Positions 1 to 8,985 of a stretch of 12,745 bases of DNA are shown here, one piece after another; position 1 is the stretch's first letter; each line of letters opens with the position of its first letter. The DNA comes from Jimgerdemannia flammicorona. Its lineage: Eukaryota > Mucoromycota > Endogonomycetes > Endogonales > Endogonaceae. Both the position numbers and the translations under genes were made by a program. Below the pieces are notes generated by a model, which saw only the letters and a list, made by a program, of their open reading frames with translations, ran no database searches and was not told the DNA's origin. The DNA lies in the NCBI GenBank assembly GCA_003990745.1, contig RBNI01005315.1:1-12745 (forward strand). The letters are read 5' to 3'.

Positions 1-274
1 TTTTTATAGTCACTTGGACTCATTCTTTATTACTCCCATCTATCAAATAAAAATACAATAAACCCACCCCCTATCCAATTCCCCTAGGGGGGTCACTCCT
101 CCTTATCCCTTTTCGATGAAACACCACTCTATCAAATACAATTTCCACCCTCCCACCACTCTGTTCACATATCCTTGCCACCAAACTGCACCGCCACCCC
201 CCTGAGGGACCCCAACCTATCCACCATCCAGTCAACAGATCCCCCAACAGCTCCTCCTACCTTACAACCTTCTT

Positions 275-880
275 CTAGAGGCTCAACTGCCACCCCTCCT
301 CAAACACAAATAGCCAATGTCCTGCCAGACCCACCCAAACCACTAACACCCACCCAACAGTGAGCCAACTATCACCCACCCCCCCTACCAGCCAAGATCT
401 CAAGTCCTCCCAGCGATCCCCTACATCTGCTGGCCTGTGCTCCACCTCTAGTCTATTTTCTATCTCAACCCAAAAGTCCCCCAAAACCTCACACTCCACC
501 AGCCAATGTTCCGGCATCTGCACCAAACCTCCAACTTGCCCTACATTGTAACACTCCTCACAATCAAAACAGCCACCATCCACCAGATGCCTGGTGTGGA
601 AATTCAGCATAATGTTCCTCTGCAGCATTTGCCACCACATCACCCAGAACTTGGGGGGAAGCCACTGCTACACCTCAGCACTCCAAGACCAGATACCAGC
701 CCAGTCCCACTCCTCACCGATCCTGACTATCTGCCAACCACTTGGCCAAAGGTCTTGGTCAAGACCCTGCTGACACTCTACTCTATCCCCAATATCAAAG
801 GTAATAAGTAGAGTACCCCCCAAAAGCAGTCTATCTCATTGCCACATATGAGGACCCACAATCCCTCCCCCTCATTGCCT
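275..880 (-). pseudogene. C-terminal remnant of a non-LTR (LINE) retrotransposon ORF2
   Basis: Reading the minus strand from about 880 down to 275 in one frame gives a Trp-rich stretch, then the segment PPKFWVMWWQMLQRN, then a cysteine cluster C-x2-C-x2-C (codons at 571-551) and EHWLVEC (511-491). A PPK-[FL]-x2-W-x2-L segment followed by C-x2-C ... H-x4-C is the usual C-terminal knuckle downstream of RT in many LINE ORF2 proteins (zf-RVT type). The frame has stops near 871, 850 and 672, so it is a relic. It stays readable, with stops, to about 1165, but there it overlaps the plus-strand gypsy reading, so the upstream limit is uncertain. The 274 bases below it are G-rich on this strand and hold no domain I recognise. 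They may be the LINE 3' tail, which would continue past the window edge. The plus-strand proline-rich ORFs here are shadows. Confidence 0.55.
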
Positions 881-1095
881 TACCAGTGCAGACCAATTCG
901 GTGTGCTCCATCAACTACTCTCTACCAAAAGCCCTTAAATCACAGCCGCCAAATTCCATGAAGCCCTACCAGAGAGAGTAGATCTCCTGAGGACCCTCGG
1001 GGGGAGGTTCTCATCTCCCACACCTTCTGCATCAGAAGTACCCAACCCCCTCCCTGCAGTTCCGCTGCTCTCTTCAGCCACCAGGCCCACAGACA
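814..1095 (+). pseudogene. Possible region upstream of protease in gypsy element 1
   Basis: This stretch lies in the same frame as the protease that follows and reads as fairly ordinary protein (for example SLPLIALPVQTNSVCSINY), with stops at 979 and 988. No Gag helical domain or CCHC knuckle can be seen, and no LTR or primer-binding site was recognised upstream. If it belongs to element 1, the element has lost its gag and 5' LTR. The opposite strand can also be read here as an extension of the LINE remnant, so the assignment is tentative. Confidence 0.3.
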
Positions 1096-1530
1096 GTGCA
1101 ACCTCTTGGGGAAATCTACAAGGCCAAGACCTCCCCTGTCCACCAGTATCGCAAGAGTATCTCAACTGATCTGGGACCTCCTCTGATTGAAGACTATATC
1201 TTTGATACCATCATTGATACTAGTGCTGGAGAATGCCTCATAAGCAAGAAGGCAATTGACTGCCTAGGCTGGGACATTGAAGAGTCTACCAAGATGGTCT
1301 ATGTCACAGCAGATGGTATATGAGCTACCCCCCTTGGCAAAATCCGAGAAGTCCCCATCAAGATAGAAGGAGCTACCATCCCAGTAGATGTGATTGTCAC
1401 AAGCACCACCAACTATGACATCCTCATTGACAACCAATGGCTTCACAAGGCCAAGGCCATCATTGACCTCAATGCCCAAAAGATACTGATCAACTATAGA
1501 GGAAGAAAGATATGAGTCTCTATCAATGTT
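1096..1530 (+). pseudogene. Gypsy element 1: retropepsin-like protease
   Basis: This is the aspartic protease part of a Ty3/gypsy pol polyprotein, which in the family cleaves Gag-Pol. The active-site region reads IIDTSAGECLIS with the catalytic Asp codon at 1216-1218. The family signature is D-[ST]-G-A, so the glycine has become serine. The second hallmark, usually I-L-G-x2-W-L, reads YDILIDNQWL at 1414-1443, with Asp where Gly is expected. Two in-frame TGA codons (1321 and 1513) sit where an Arg CGA is likely, consistent with CpG deamination. Downstream the frame continues into an acidic Glu-Gln repeat. It belongs to the same decayed element as the dUTPase, RT, RNase H and integrase that follow, and is not expected to be active. 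Confidence 0.75.
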
Positions 1531-1596
1531 CACAAAGGAGTCCTACCAGATATGGAGGAAGGAGATGAAGAGGACAGAGGTCTTCATATACTTGGT

Positions 1597-1627
1597 GAAC
1601 AAGAACAAGAACAAGAATAAGAACAAG
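1597..1627 (+). repeat. (GAACAA)n microsatellite inside pol
   Basis: About five copies of a 6-bp GAACAA unit, one of them altered to GAATAA. In the protease frame it codes for a Glu-Gln repeat, in the next frame for Asn-Lys. The reading frame of pol changes from that of the protease to that of the dUTPase in or near this repeat, so slippage that altered its length is a simple explanation for the frameshift. Confidence 0.75.
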
Positions 1628-1867
1628 ACACCCAAGCTCACAGATGAGCAGTGGTATAACAAGATCATCAGTGGGTATGCCCCTCAAGGAAGATACCCCC
1701 ATGGTACTAGGATGTACTGCTCTGAACACCTGAATGACTGCTGGTCCTGTATCAGTGAAGTCAGGAAAATCTGCTAACAGAAACATGAGCAAGAAGCTGC
1801 TGAGGCAAAAAAGAAAGCTAAAGAAGATGACCAGCCCTCAGAACTTCAGGCTGACAGTGATGATGAG
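1628..1867 (+). pseudogene. Charged linker between protease and dUTPase in element 1
   Basis: In the dUTPase frame this region is open except for one stop near 1775 (after KIC). It begins with TDEQWYNKIISGYAPQGRY and ends in a highly charged, probably unstructured stretch rich in Glu, Lys, Ala and Asp (EAAEAKKKAKEDDQ and then DSDDEEEQESD). I recognise no domain. Three cysteines in YCSEHLNDCWSC are suggestive but do not fit a CCHC knuckle. It appears to tether the dUTPase domain to the protease. Confidence 0.5.
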
Positions 1868-2431
1868 GAGGAACAAGAATCAGACATTACCCTCAAGGTT
1901 AAGAAGTTTTACCCTGAAGCCAAGATCCTAGAATACAAGACTGAAGGAGTCATAGGAATGGATCTTGCTAGCATTCAAGATGCTATTCTCAAACCACAGA
2001 CCACTACCCTACTTGGTACTAAAATAGGAGTCAAGCTGTCAGAGAACTATGTCAGAATTATCAAGACCAGAAGCAGTCTGGCCAAAAGTAAAATCTCAGT
2101 TAAAGGAGGAGTAATTGACCCTGATTACACTGGTAAGATCTTCCTCATAGTCAAGAATCACAACCCCACCACCCCATTCAAAGTCAAGAAGCATGATAGG
2201 ATTGATCAGATGCTGATCCATAAAATCAAGAAGCCCAAGATCATAGAAGCCATCGAACTCATCAAGACTAAGAGAGGAGAACAAGGCTTTGGATCTACTG
2301 GAAGAGGAGCCTATGCCACTACTAAGATTACCAAACTTGAGCACAAGAAAGACAAGGACCAGAACAAGCATACATACACTATTGGAGAAAACTTTCCCCT
2401 AGAGGAACAACTTCTCAAGATCCTACATTAG
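1868..2431 (+). pseudogene. Gypsy element 1: dUTPase domain between protease and RT
   Basis: This is a trimeric-type dUTPase domain (dUTP to dUMP plus pyrophosphate), a function that in retroviruses limits uracil in the cDNA. All five family motifs can be seen in order. Motif 1 is GMDLAS (1955-1972). Motif 2 is TRSSLA (about 2069-2086, family R-S-G-L-A, so Gly has become Ser). Motif 3 is GVIDPDYTG, whose catalytic Asp is at 2117-2119. Motif 4 is DRIDQMLIHKI (2195-2227). Motif 5 is an intact RGEQGFGSTG (2273-2302). The frame is open from 1958 to a TAG at 2429. It is preceded by the charged linker and protease and followed directly by the RT fingers, so it is part of pol rather than a host dut gene. 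The motif 2 change and breaks elsewhere in the element argue against activity. Confidence 0.85.
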
Positions 2432-3300
2432 AACAAAGAAGTACTTGCTACAGATTTCTGGGATATCCATAATCAAGAACCCAAGTACTACTATGAAGTT
2501 GATACTGGTGATACCAAGCCCATCTATCAGAAAGCCAGACCCATACCACCTGCCTACAGAGAGTGGCTGTGAGCAGAACTCAAAAATGGAAGAAGCCGGA
2601 ATTATCAAGCAAGCTATTAGTCTCTGGGCCTCACCCATTGTCCTTGCTCTGAAGAAAGGAAGCAAGTCTGGAGAGTTCATACTAAGACTCTGCATTGACT
2701 ACAGGAAGCTCAATGCCATCACCAAGAAAGATAGGCAGCTCTTACCAAATATTCAAGAAATCCTTACCACTCTTGGGAGTAAAGTCAAATACTACACCAC
2801 CTTGGATCTGTTCTCAGGCTTCCATCAGATTGGTCTCACTCAAGATGCCAGTGAGAAATCAGTCTTCATTACACCTGATACCACCTATATCTATCTGTAA
2901 ATGCCATTTGGAATATACAATGCCAGCAAGTTTCTAGCAAATGATGAACAGAGTCTTTAGTAATGAGATTGGAAAATGGCTCTTTGTTTATATTGATGAT
3001 GTGATCATCTTCAACAACACTATATGAGAACATATTAATTACATACAGCTAGCCCTCAAGAAGCTCAAAGAGCATGGCCTCTACATCAAGCCCAAGAAAT
3101 GCAAGTTTGCAGCCCAGGAAATCACCTACCTAGGACACCTCATCAATCAGACTGGAATCTACACAGACTCTATGAAGATTGAGGCTATTGTAGCCTACCC
3201 AAGACCCAGAACAACCATAGAAGTCCATGCCTTCCTTGGACTGGCCAGCTACTACAGAAGGTTCATCAAAGGATACTCCAACATTACAGCACTTATCTAT
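2432..3300 (+). pseudogene. Gypsy element 1: reverse transcriptase
   Basis: This is the RNA-dependent DNA polymerase part of pol. The N-terminal lead reads YQKARPIPPAYREWL. Next come MEEAGII, WASPIVLALKK, LCIDYRKLNAIT and TTLDLFSGFHQIGL, with the motif A Asp at 2805-2807. Then come MPFGIYNA and YIDD at 2989-3000, and finally KKCKFAAQEITYLGHLI and FLGLASYYRRFI. The three catalytic aspartates are present. It is broken by TGA at 2570 and 3025 and TAA at 2898. One frameshift falls at an A-run near 2583, and another lies between NA and MMNRVF near 2925. Sequence style places it in Ty3/gypsy and not in Ty1/copia or LINE. Confidence 0.9.
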
Positions 3301-3820
3301 AAGCTACTGAAGAAGGAAACCAAATTTAAATAGACCAAGGAGCACCAAGAAACCTTCAATGAACTCAAGACCAGATTGACCCAAGTACCTATCCTCAGAA
3401 AACCAGACTGGAACCTAGAATTCATCTTGCAGATAGATGCGAGTACTATAGGACTTAGAGCAGTCCTAGTTCAGAAGAAAGATGGACATGAATATGTCAT
3501 CTCCTATGTAAGCTGAGGTATCCATAGAGTAGAACAGAACTATGAGTTATGCAAGCTCGAATGCTTAGCAGTAGTTTGGGCAGTAGATAAGTTCCACTAC
3601 TACCTAGCTGGGAAATACTTCACTATTCAAACAGATCATTCTGCCCTTGCCTGGCTATTCCACACTCTGAACTCCAAAGGAATATATGCCAGATAGATCT
3701 ACAGGCTGCAAGAGTATGACTATACTGTCAAGCACCACTCAGAAAGAACCAATACCAATGCTGATGCACTCTCAAAGACACCCCAAAACACCCTCAACAA
3801 GACCATTCAATATGAATAAG
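3301..3820 (+). pseudogene. Gypsy element 1: RNase H
   Basis: This is the RNase H part of pol, which degrades the RNA strand of the RNA-DNA hybrid. It continues in the frame of the YIDD part of RT. Visible landmarks are FNELKTRLTQVPIL, LQIDAS (first catalytic Asp at 3436-3438), KLECLAVVWAVDKF (Glu), IQTDHSALAWL (Asp) and the terminal NADALSKTP (Asp), so all four acidic residues are kept. A Gly a few residues after the first Asp appears as Arg (STIGLRAVL). Stops are TAG at 3331 and 3694 (both likely from Trp TGG) and TGA at 3514 (likely from Arg CGA). The frame ends with TAA near 3817, after which integrase continues in the next frame. Confidence 0.85.
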
Positions 3821-3821
3821 A

Positions 3822-5020
3822 AGCTATACTATGGATTAATCAGCTATCTTAAACAGTGAAAGATACCCAACCACCTTGAACTCTGAACAATCACCATCAT
3901 CAACTGGACTTGGAAACAGTTTGAACTAGACAACACAATACTCAGAAAAGGAGAAAAGCTAGTAATATCTGAATACAAGAAGTATCAAGTAATGAAGGAA
4001 GTATACAAGCAAGGATACCTAGGAGGAACCAATATATATGACAAGGCAAGAAGAACCATATAGTGGCCTAAGATGAAAGAAGATCTGTGCCAATTTGTCA
4101 AAGGGTATGACAAGTACCAAAAACAGAAATAAGATCAATAAGACCAGGCACTCAAGTTATCAAGAATTGAGCCTATTCCCTTTCACTACATTGTAATGAA
4201 TATCATTGGGCTACTACCAGTAACACTATCAGAAAACTACTATATTATAGTTATTGTAGACCTCTTCACCAAATGGATAGAGGCAGGAGTATTACAAGAA
4301 GCCAATGCCCTCTCTATAGCTAACTTCCTGTACTGAGAAATCATTTGCTACTACAAGACACTAAAGCAAATCACAACAGACCATAGCATGGAATTTGTCA
4401 ATGGATTCCATGAGATAATATATCAGAAATACAAGATCCAGCACATCAAGACCACTGCATACTACCCTCAAGAAAATGGACAGACAGAGAGAACCAACAA
4501 GACCCTTAAAAACATCCTAGCAAAGATCTCAGAGACATATGAGAATTGGGATAACTATCTCTCAACTGTCCTCTCTATCCTATGAGACATATAGTCACAG
4601 AGTATACACTTTACCCCAAGGGAGCTGCTCTTCAGAGAAGAAGATTCTGATGGAACCTCAGTCACAAATCTAGACCTAACTTGGAGATGGGTTGATGCAG
4701 AAATCTGGAGACTACACCAAATCAGGAAGAAGGCTGAAGATTACATCATCAAGTCACAAGCACTAATAAGGAATAATATAGAAAAGAATCACAAGGCCCT
4801 AGAATCCATCTGAATTGAAGAAAAGATTCTACTGTATCAAAATATGATAGAAGCCTCATGGTCACAAAAACTGGAGCCCAAATGGAAAGGACCCTTCTAC
4901 GTGCAAGATATCAAGGGAACTACCTTCTGACTTAGAAAAATCTCAGGGACCATACTACCTACCACAGTACATAGGAACAGACTCAAGAATAGTGCTCCCA
5001 AACAAGTCAAATCAATTTGA
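3822..5020 (+). pseudogene. Gypsy element 1: integrase with GPY/F module
   Basis: This is the integrase part of pol, for insertion of the cDNA. The N-terminal HHCC zinc site is recognisable by context, but all four ligands read as Tyr (codons at 4004, 4016, 4106 and 4115). The core keeps the DD(35)E spacing. The first Asp is replaced by Asn (4199-4201, in VMNIIGLLP). The second Asp is at 4379-4381 (TTDHSMEF) and the Glu at 4487-4489 (ENGQTERT), with exactly 35 residues between them. The C-terminal GPY/F module reads KWKGPFYV (4883-4903) and is followed by TTVHRNRLK. I see no chromodomain: the reading runs straight into the foldback element and stops at 5018. In-frame stops are frequent (for example TAG in the I*WPKM segment and several TGA). 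It is not functional. Confidence 0.85.
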
Positions 5021-5411
5021 ATCAAATCGAATTGAGGGTTAAATGAGTCAAATCGAATTGGGGATTTTTCAATTCAAATCAATTTGAATTGAATCAAAAG
5101 TTGAATCGAATTGAGGGTCTAATTCGAACCCTAAATTTCAAAATGCAATAACTCAGCATAACCTTATCCAAATCTAACATACTTTAGCTTATTAGAATCA
5201 CATTAATATGGTAAATCTAACAAGCTAAAATATGTTAAATTTGGATGAGTTTTCGTTGAGTTATTATATTTTGAAAATTAAGGTTTGAATCAAACTTTGA
5301 ATTGAATTGGACCTTTGATTCGATTCGAATCAAATTGAATTGGACCCTTGATTCAATCAAATCAAATCGAGTTTAGGTCAAATTCGATTCAATTTGATTC
5401 ATTGGGAGTGC
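4991..5411. repeat. Foldback (long inverted-repeat) element, MITE-like
   Basis: The two halves are reverse complements over about 200 bp each. The best match is the central part (about 5127-5283): ATAACTCA, TATCCAAAT, TAACATACTTTAGCTTATTAG and ATTAATATGG each recur inverted in the other arm. The outer arms are rich in the words AATTGAAT, TCAAATCG and TTGATTCG and match less exactly. The ends also pair: GTGCTCCCAA at the left and TTGGGAGTGC at the right, both next to TA, which would fit a TA target duplication as in Tc1/mariner-type MITEs. It has no coding potential. It contains about nine CpG dinucleotides in 421 bp, unlike the CpG-poor elements on either side, so it may be a later arrival. 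A transcript through it could fold into a long hairpin. Confidence 0.75.
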
Positions 5412-5880
5412 TAAGTAGCATTGGTAGTGAATGGGCATAGGAGTGTGACTTTTCCACTTAGTCATAGGGTGCTACAAAGAGATTCTTTGTCATCTATCTT
5501 ATATGTCCTTTCCTTGAAGCCCCTATTGGACAGGATCAGGTATTGAATTGGGGGTTTAAATATTTTGAGAATTAATTGGAAAGTGGGGGCTTTTGTGAAT
5601 GATATAATGGCTGGACTGGATTTATTAGAGAATGTAGAGGAATTAAGAAGATCTGTAGAATAATATGAGAGGGGCTTAGATGCTAAACTCAACTGGTACA
5701 AATATAAGACTCTGGTGCTAGGTGGTAGAATAGTTGACAGCAATGTGATTGAAATAGTAGTGCTGGCAGGAGAACCAGTCCATTACTTGGGGATCTACTT
5801 CTCAGTATATGGGTCTCTCCTGCCCTATGCATAGTGGGAACAGCAGCTCCTAGTATGGGGAAATATGCTCTTAATAAGAA
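5412..5880 (+). pseudogene. LINE reverse transcriptase fragment (motifs through FADD region)
   Basis: One plus-strand frame starts right at the edge of the foldback element. It reads VNGHRSVTFPLSHRVLQRD, SLSSILYVLSLKPLLDRIR, IGGLNILR and KVGAFVNDIMAGLDLLENVE, then DAKLNWYKYKTLVLGG and VHYLGIYFSVYGSLLP. This is the order of non-LTR RT motifs: NG...F.L..GVRQGDPLSP, PLL..I, the [FY]-A-D-D active site (here FVND, first Asp lost), then AKLNW.K and YLGI. Stops near 5529 and 5661 and in AxWEQQ show decay. It lacks its N-terminal half and is cut by the LTR of element 2 at about 5872. It is oriented opposite to the LINE remnant at 275-880, so it is probably another copy. The minus-strand ORF at 5462-5743 is its shadow. 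Confidence 0.8.
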
Positions 5881-6229
5881 AAGATTAACTAAAAGATATA
5901 AAATATACTAAAATTAAATATAACTATGAAATTATTATATCTCTCTCTTCTTAAGAATAAACATTCTTATTGAGTTCTTAGGTAACATAAGACTAGATAT
6001 ACTTAACCAAAATTTCTCAGTATATTGGTGAGGATTGGCCATTCTTATATAGGGCAGAGGGCCTATTACTAGACTAATCAATTAGGAGGAGTTTGAATCC
6101 AGCTAATAGCTTCATTTTGATGGACTTTTTATTTATAAAATATTCTGCTAGTTCTGGGGTCCCAAAGTAAACTTTTGATATATAAGGTACTGATTATTAC
6201 TATAGGTCATCAATAATTCAAAAAAGTCA
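5872..6229 (-). repeat. Probable 3' LTR region of gypsy element 2
   Basis: The first 69 bases (5872-5940) match 11496-11565 in direct orientation, about four fifths by eye, with mostly transition differences. They flank the coding part of element 2 as LTR ends should. In the minus sense the region follows the chromodomain stop at 6230 and contains a TATA-like CCTATATAAG (6053-6044), which fits a U3 promoter. The exact inner border (TG) and the polypurine tract cannot be set, because the expected bases have probably changed. The rest of the region has no counterpart at the other end. Confidence 0.45.
6043..6054 (-). promoter_or_regulatory. TATA-like box in the presumed U3 of element 2
   Basis: On the minus strand the sequence is CCCTATATAAGA. 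It lies about 175 bases after the end of the chromodomain and about 170 bases before the outer LTR edge, a sensible place for an LTR promoter. In a decayed, AT-rich element a chance match is possible. Confidence 0.35.
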
Positions 6230-6420
6230 CTATAGGGATTGAGTAATGTATTTTGTCTCAAAGTTTTGAACTAGATCTTGAGAGTTCTTAAGGTTGACCA
6301 GTGGTTCCAAGATAGCATTATATTCAGAATAACCTATCTACTTGACTAGGTATTTAGAATAGTGGTAGTGAATTTATTTGTTAAGGATTTTCTCAGCTTT
6401 ATACTTGATATGATCTTTAA
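6230..6420 (-). pseudogene. Gypsy element 2: C-terminal chromodomain
   Basis: Downstream of integrase on the minus strand the frame reads HYHYSKYLVK, a stop at 6340-6338 where chromodomains carry Trp, then IGYSEYNAILEPLVNLKN, SQDLVQNFETKY and a final stop at 6232-6230. This is the K-Y-L-V-K-W-x-G-Y-x3-x-(T)WEP-x2-N-L pattern of chromoviruses, where the domain directs integration to particular chromatin. Both aromatic-cage Trp positions are altered (one a stop, the other Leu). Another stop lies just upstream in the LNK segment. It identifies element 2 as a chromovirus. Confidence 0.75.
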
Positions 6421-7580
6421 TAATTACAGAGATAAATGGCTTAGAGATTTAACCAGGGTAGGACAGTGACTAGTTCTAGGTCTTGAGATATGATATATAA
6501 AAAACTGGATATACTCTTATGGTTTCAGGTAGTTTAAGATGATAGAAGGATATAAAGACTTGTTTAGTAATCTCAAAAGGTCTAATATACTTGGATTGAA
6601 ACTTGTTTAAAGGACAGTTGACTTGAAATTATATCTTGAGGTTCTTAGTAGACAGTAGGACTTGATCTCCAACAGTATAAGTGATATTACAGTATTTCTT
6701 GTTAGCATACTTAGCTTGATGCTGTTGAGCTCTCTGAAGATTTACAGTGACAATCTTAAGTAGTTTTTCCATTTTATCTGTAAGACTCTTAATAGTAGGG
6801 ACTTGTATTTGACTATATTTCTTGAAAGGAAATAGACTTGTAGAGATCTCAGGATCTTAACTATAGAGTAACTGGAAAGGAAAAAAACCAGTAGATAATT
6901 GGACAATATTATTGTATACAAACTCTATATAAGTCAGATAGTGGTCTTAATTATCTTACTTATAAGAAATATAGTTTCTAAGTATTTGTTCTAGAATTCT
7001 ATTTATACACTCAGTTTGTCTATTAGTTTGTGGGTAAAAGGCAGTAGATATAGCCAATTGGGTTCCCAGGATCTTGAAGAGGGTTTTCCAGAAGTGACTA
7101 ATGAACTTGAGGTCATAATTACTGATAATTACTCATAGTAGGCCATAGTGATAGAAGATAGACTTGAAGAAGATTCTTACAATCTCAGGTGCAGTAGCAT
7201 TAGTAGTAGTTAGTTCAGTAACCATAGTCTTGATCAGGTAGTCAATGAATATATATGATGATAGCATTAGTACCAGATTGAGTTTATAGTAATTGAGTTA
7301 TAAAGTCTATAGTAACTTACTCAAATTTCTTAGTGAGAATCAGCAGTAGTTATAGCAAACTAGCTGACGCTTAATTGGTAAACTTGTTGCACTGGCATAG
7401 ATCATAGCTAGTAATATAGTTCTTAATTTTCTTAACCATGCTTGATCAATAATAGTAGTGTTAGATATTCTTGACAGTCTTCTTAATTTTCAGATGACTG
7501 GTAAGAGGGAAGTCATAGTGTTCTTGCAAAACCTTATAATATAGATTCATATTTTCAGGTAGATAGACTTAGTCTTGATG
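6421..7580 (-). pseudogene. Gypsy element 2: integrase
   Basis: This is the integrase part of the element 2 polyprotein. The zinc site reads EHYDFPLTSH followed by ITSYDLCQ, so the first Cys of the HHCC site has become Tyr. In the core, the first Asp is intact (7307-7305, VTIDFIT). The second is Asn (7120-7118, ISNYDLKF), and the Glu is at 7012-7010 (QTECIN). The spacing of the last two is exactly 35 residues. The first Asp is not in the same frame as the other two, so at least one indel lies between 7305 and 7120. The block SHFWKTLFKILGTQLAIST at 7100-7045 is well kept. Numerous TAG and TAA codons replace likely CAG, CAA and TGG codons. Confidence 0.8.
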
Positions 7581-7789
7581 ATAGATCAGATTGTTCTTGA
7601 CAGTATATATATCCTTGAGCTCATTCAAAAAAACTCTAGTAGTGACTGTGTCTTCTTTGTAAGCTTGCCTGATTTGGTCTAGGAATTCTGATGCTAAGAT
7701 AACTTATATAATTGTAATAAGATCAGAGTATTTTAATAAGGTATCTGGTACTATAAGTATCTTGTCAGACTTGTAAATAATCATCAGAT

Positions 7790-8140
7790 TGAAGATTTGA
7801 AGTTTGAGGCTCTACTTGACTTATAGATATAATAGGGTAGATTGGGTATTAATATACTTGAGAGATTGATGATCAGTGATGATATCAAACTCAATACCTT
7901 CTAGATAGCATTGTCAGTGGTCTAGTGCATATATTATTATCAGTAATTCCTTCTTGTGAGTGGCTAGCTTTTATTCAACTGGGGCCAACTTGGAACTCAA
8001 AATTTGATACATTAGTAGTGATTATGAATTTTAAGCTTTGATCTGCATTATACAGGACTAGAGCATGGGTCAGGCAGTTCTTAAGTTCTTAAAAAGCTTA
8101 TTGACAAAAGAGGTCTCAGGTGTAGGATATATAGTAGTCT
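7790..8140 (-). pseudogene. Gypsy element 2: RNase H with internal deletion
   Basis: On the minus strand ELKNCLTHALVLYNAD is followed by FIITTNVSNFEF, where an RNase H normally has T-D-A-S (first Asp now Asn). Almost at once the frame gives SKLAPVE, KLATHKKELLIIIYALDH and FDIITDHQSLKYI. The usual 25 or so residues between the DAS strand and the SRKL segment are missing, with the junction near 8000. Together with stops such as TAA after APVE this leaves a non-functional domain. Boundaries are approximate. Confidence 0.75.
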
Positions 8141-8985
8141 GAGTGTAAGGCCTTTCTTATGAGATTAGTCAGTGGCTTGGTAATATCAGAGAAGTTTCTA
8201 ATAAAGCAGCAATAGTAGCCAGTTAGACCAAAGAAGGATTAGAGTTCTATGAGATTCAACAGAATGAGCCATTCTTTAATTATTTCTATTTGTATAGGTC
8301 TACTTGAATTCCTTATGCAGAGACAATGTGGCCAAGATATTTGACTTATTTCTTGAAGAATTCACACTTCTTGAGCTTAACATAAAGCTTGTGTTTTTGC
8401 AGAATCTCTAGAACTATTCAAATGTGTTTGAGGTATTCATTTTTAGTTATGCTAAAGATCAGGATGTTGTCAAGATATACCAATAGGAAAATAAATAGTT
8501 AGTTCTTGAATATCTTATTCATTAGAGTCTAGAATATAGTGGGTGCATTGGTGAGACTAAATGCTAAGACCAAGAATTTGTAGAGTCCAAAGGGGGTCAT
8601 GAATGCAGTCTTGGAAATATTTTCTGGCTTGATTTAAATCTGGTGGTATCCTAACATAAGATCCAACTTAGTGAAATACTTGATATTCTTGAGAATATCA
8701 AAGATTTGATCAATCAAAGATAGTGGATAGTGGTTCTTGACAGTGAGCTTATTGAGTGTACAGTAGTCTATGTACATTCACAAAGTACTATCCTTTTTCT
8801 TAATAAATAAGACTGGTGAGCCATAAGGAGATTTGCTTGGCTAGATGGCTCCTTGTGCAAGTAGTTCTTCTAGTTTTTTCTTGACTACTTCAATTTCAAG
8901 TAATGATATACAGTATATATATTTCTTGAGTAGTATAGCTTCTGGGGTCAGTTCAATTTTATAATCAACTTCTTATATAGATAGT
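8141..8985 (-). pseudogene. Gypsy element 2: reverse transcriptase
   Basis: This is the RT part of element 2, in the same frame as Gag, dUTPase and protease down to about 8285. Landmarks on the minus strand are KKLEELLAQGAI, SPYGSPVLFIKKKD, MYIDYCTLNKLT, YFTKLDLMLGYHQI, TAFMTPFGLYKFLV and LTNAPTIF. The active site reads YLDN (8477-8466), with the second Asp of Y-x-D-D changed to Asn by a GAC to AAC change. LKKCEFF and YLGHIVSA follow. Near 8285 the frame shifts by one base, probably at an A-run, and SFFGLTGYY with FIRNFSDITKPLTNL continues in the new frame. Several stops fit CAG, CGA and TGG codons changed by C-to-T. Inactive. Confidence 0.88.

Noticed and set aside
175..811. Proline-rich plus-strand ORFs at 175-363, 360-551 and 506-811 as genes
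   Set aside because: They overlap the minus-strand LINE reading with its Cys/His knuckle, switch frames, have no domain, and reflect C-rich composition.
935..1165. Minus-strand ORFs at 935-1165 as separate genes
   Set aside because: They lie partly opposite the protease region, and no domain is visible. At best they extend the LINE remnant.
1868..2431. A captured host dUTPase gene rather than part of a retroelement
   Set aside because: The domain is in line with the protease linker upstream and the RT fingers downstream, with no start, promoter or terminator of its own.
1264..2695. Minus-strand ORFs opposite protease, dUTPase and RT (1264-1533, 1523-1792, 2096-2371, 2423-2695)
   Set aside because: They are shadows of the plus-strand pol, whose motifs are clear.
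5462..5743. Minus-strand ORF of 93 codons
   Set aside because: The plus strand carries an ordered series of LINE RT motifs. This is its shadow.
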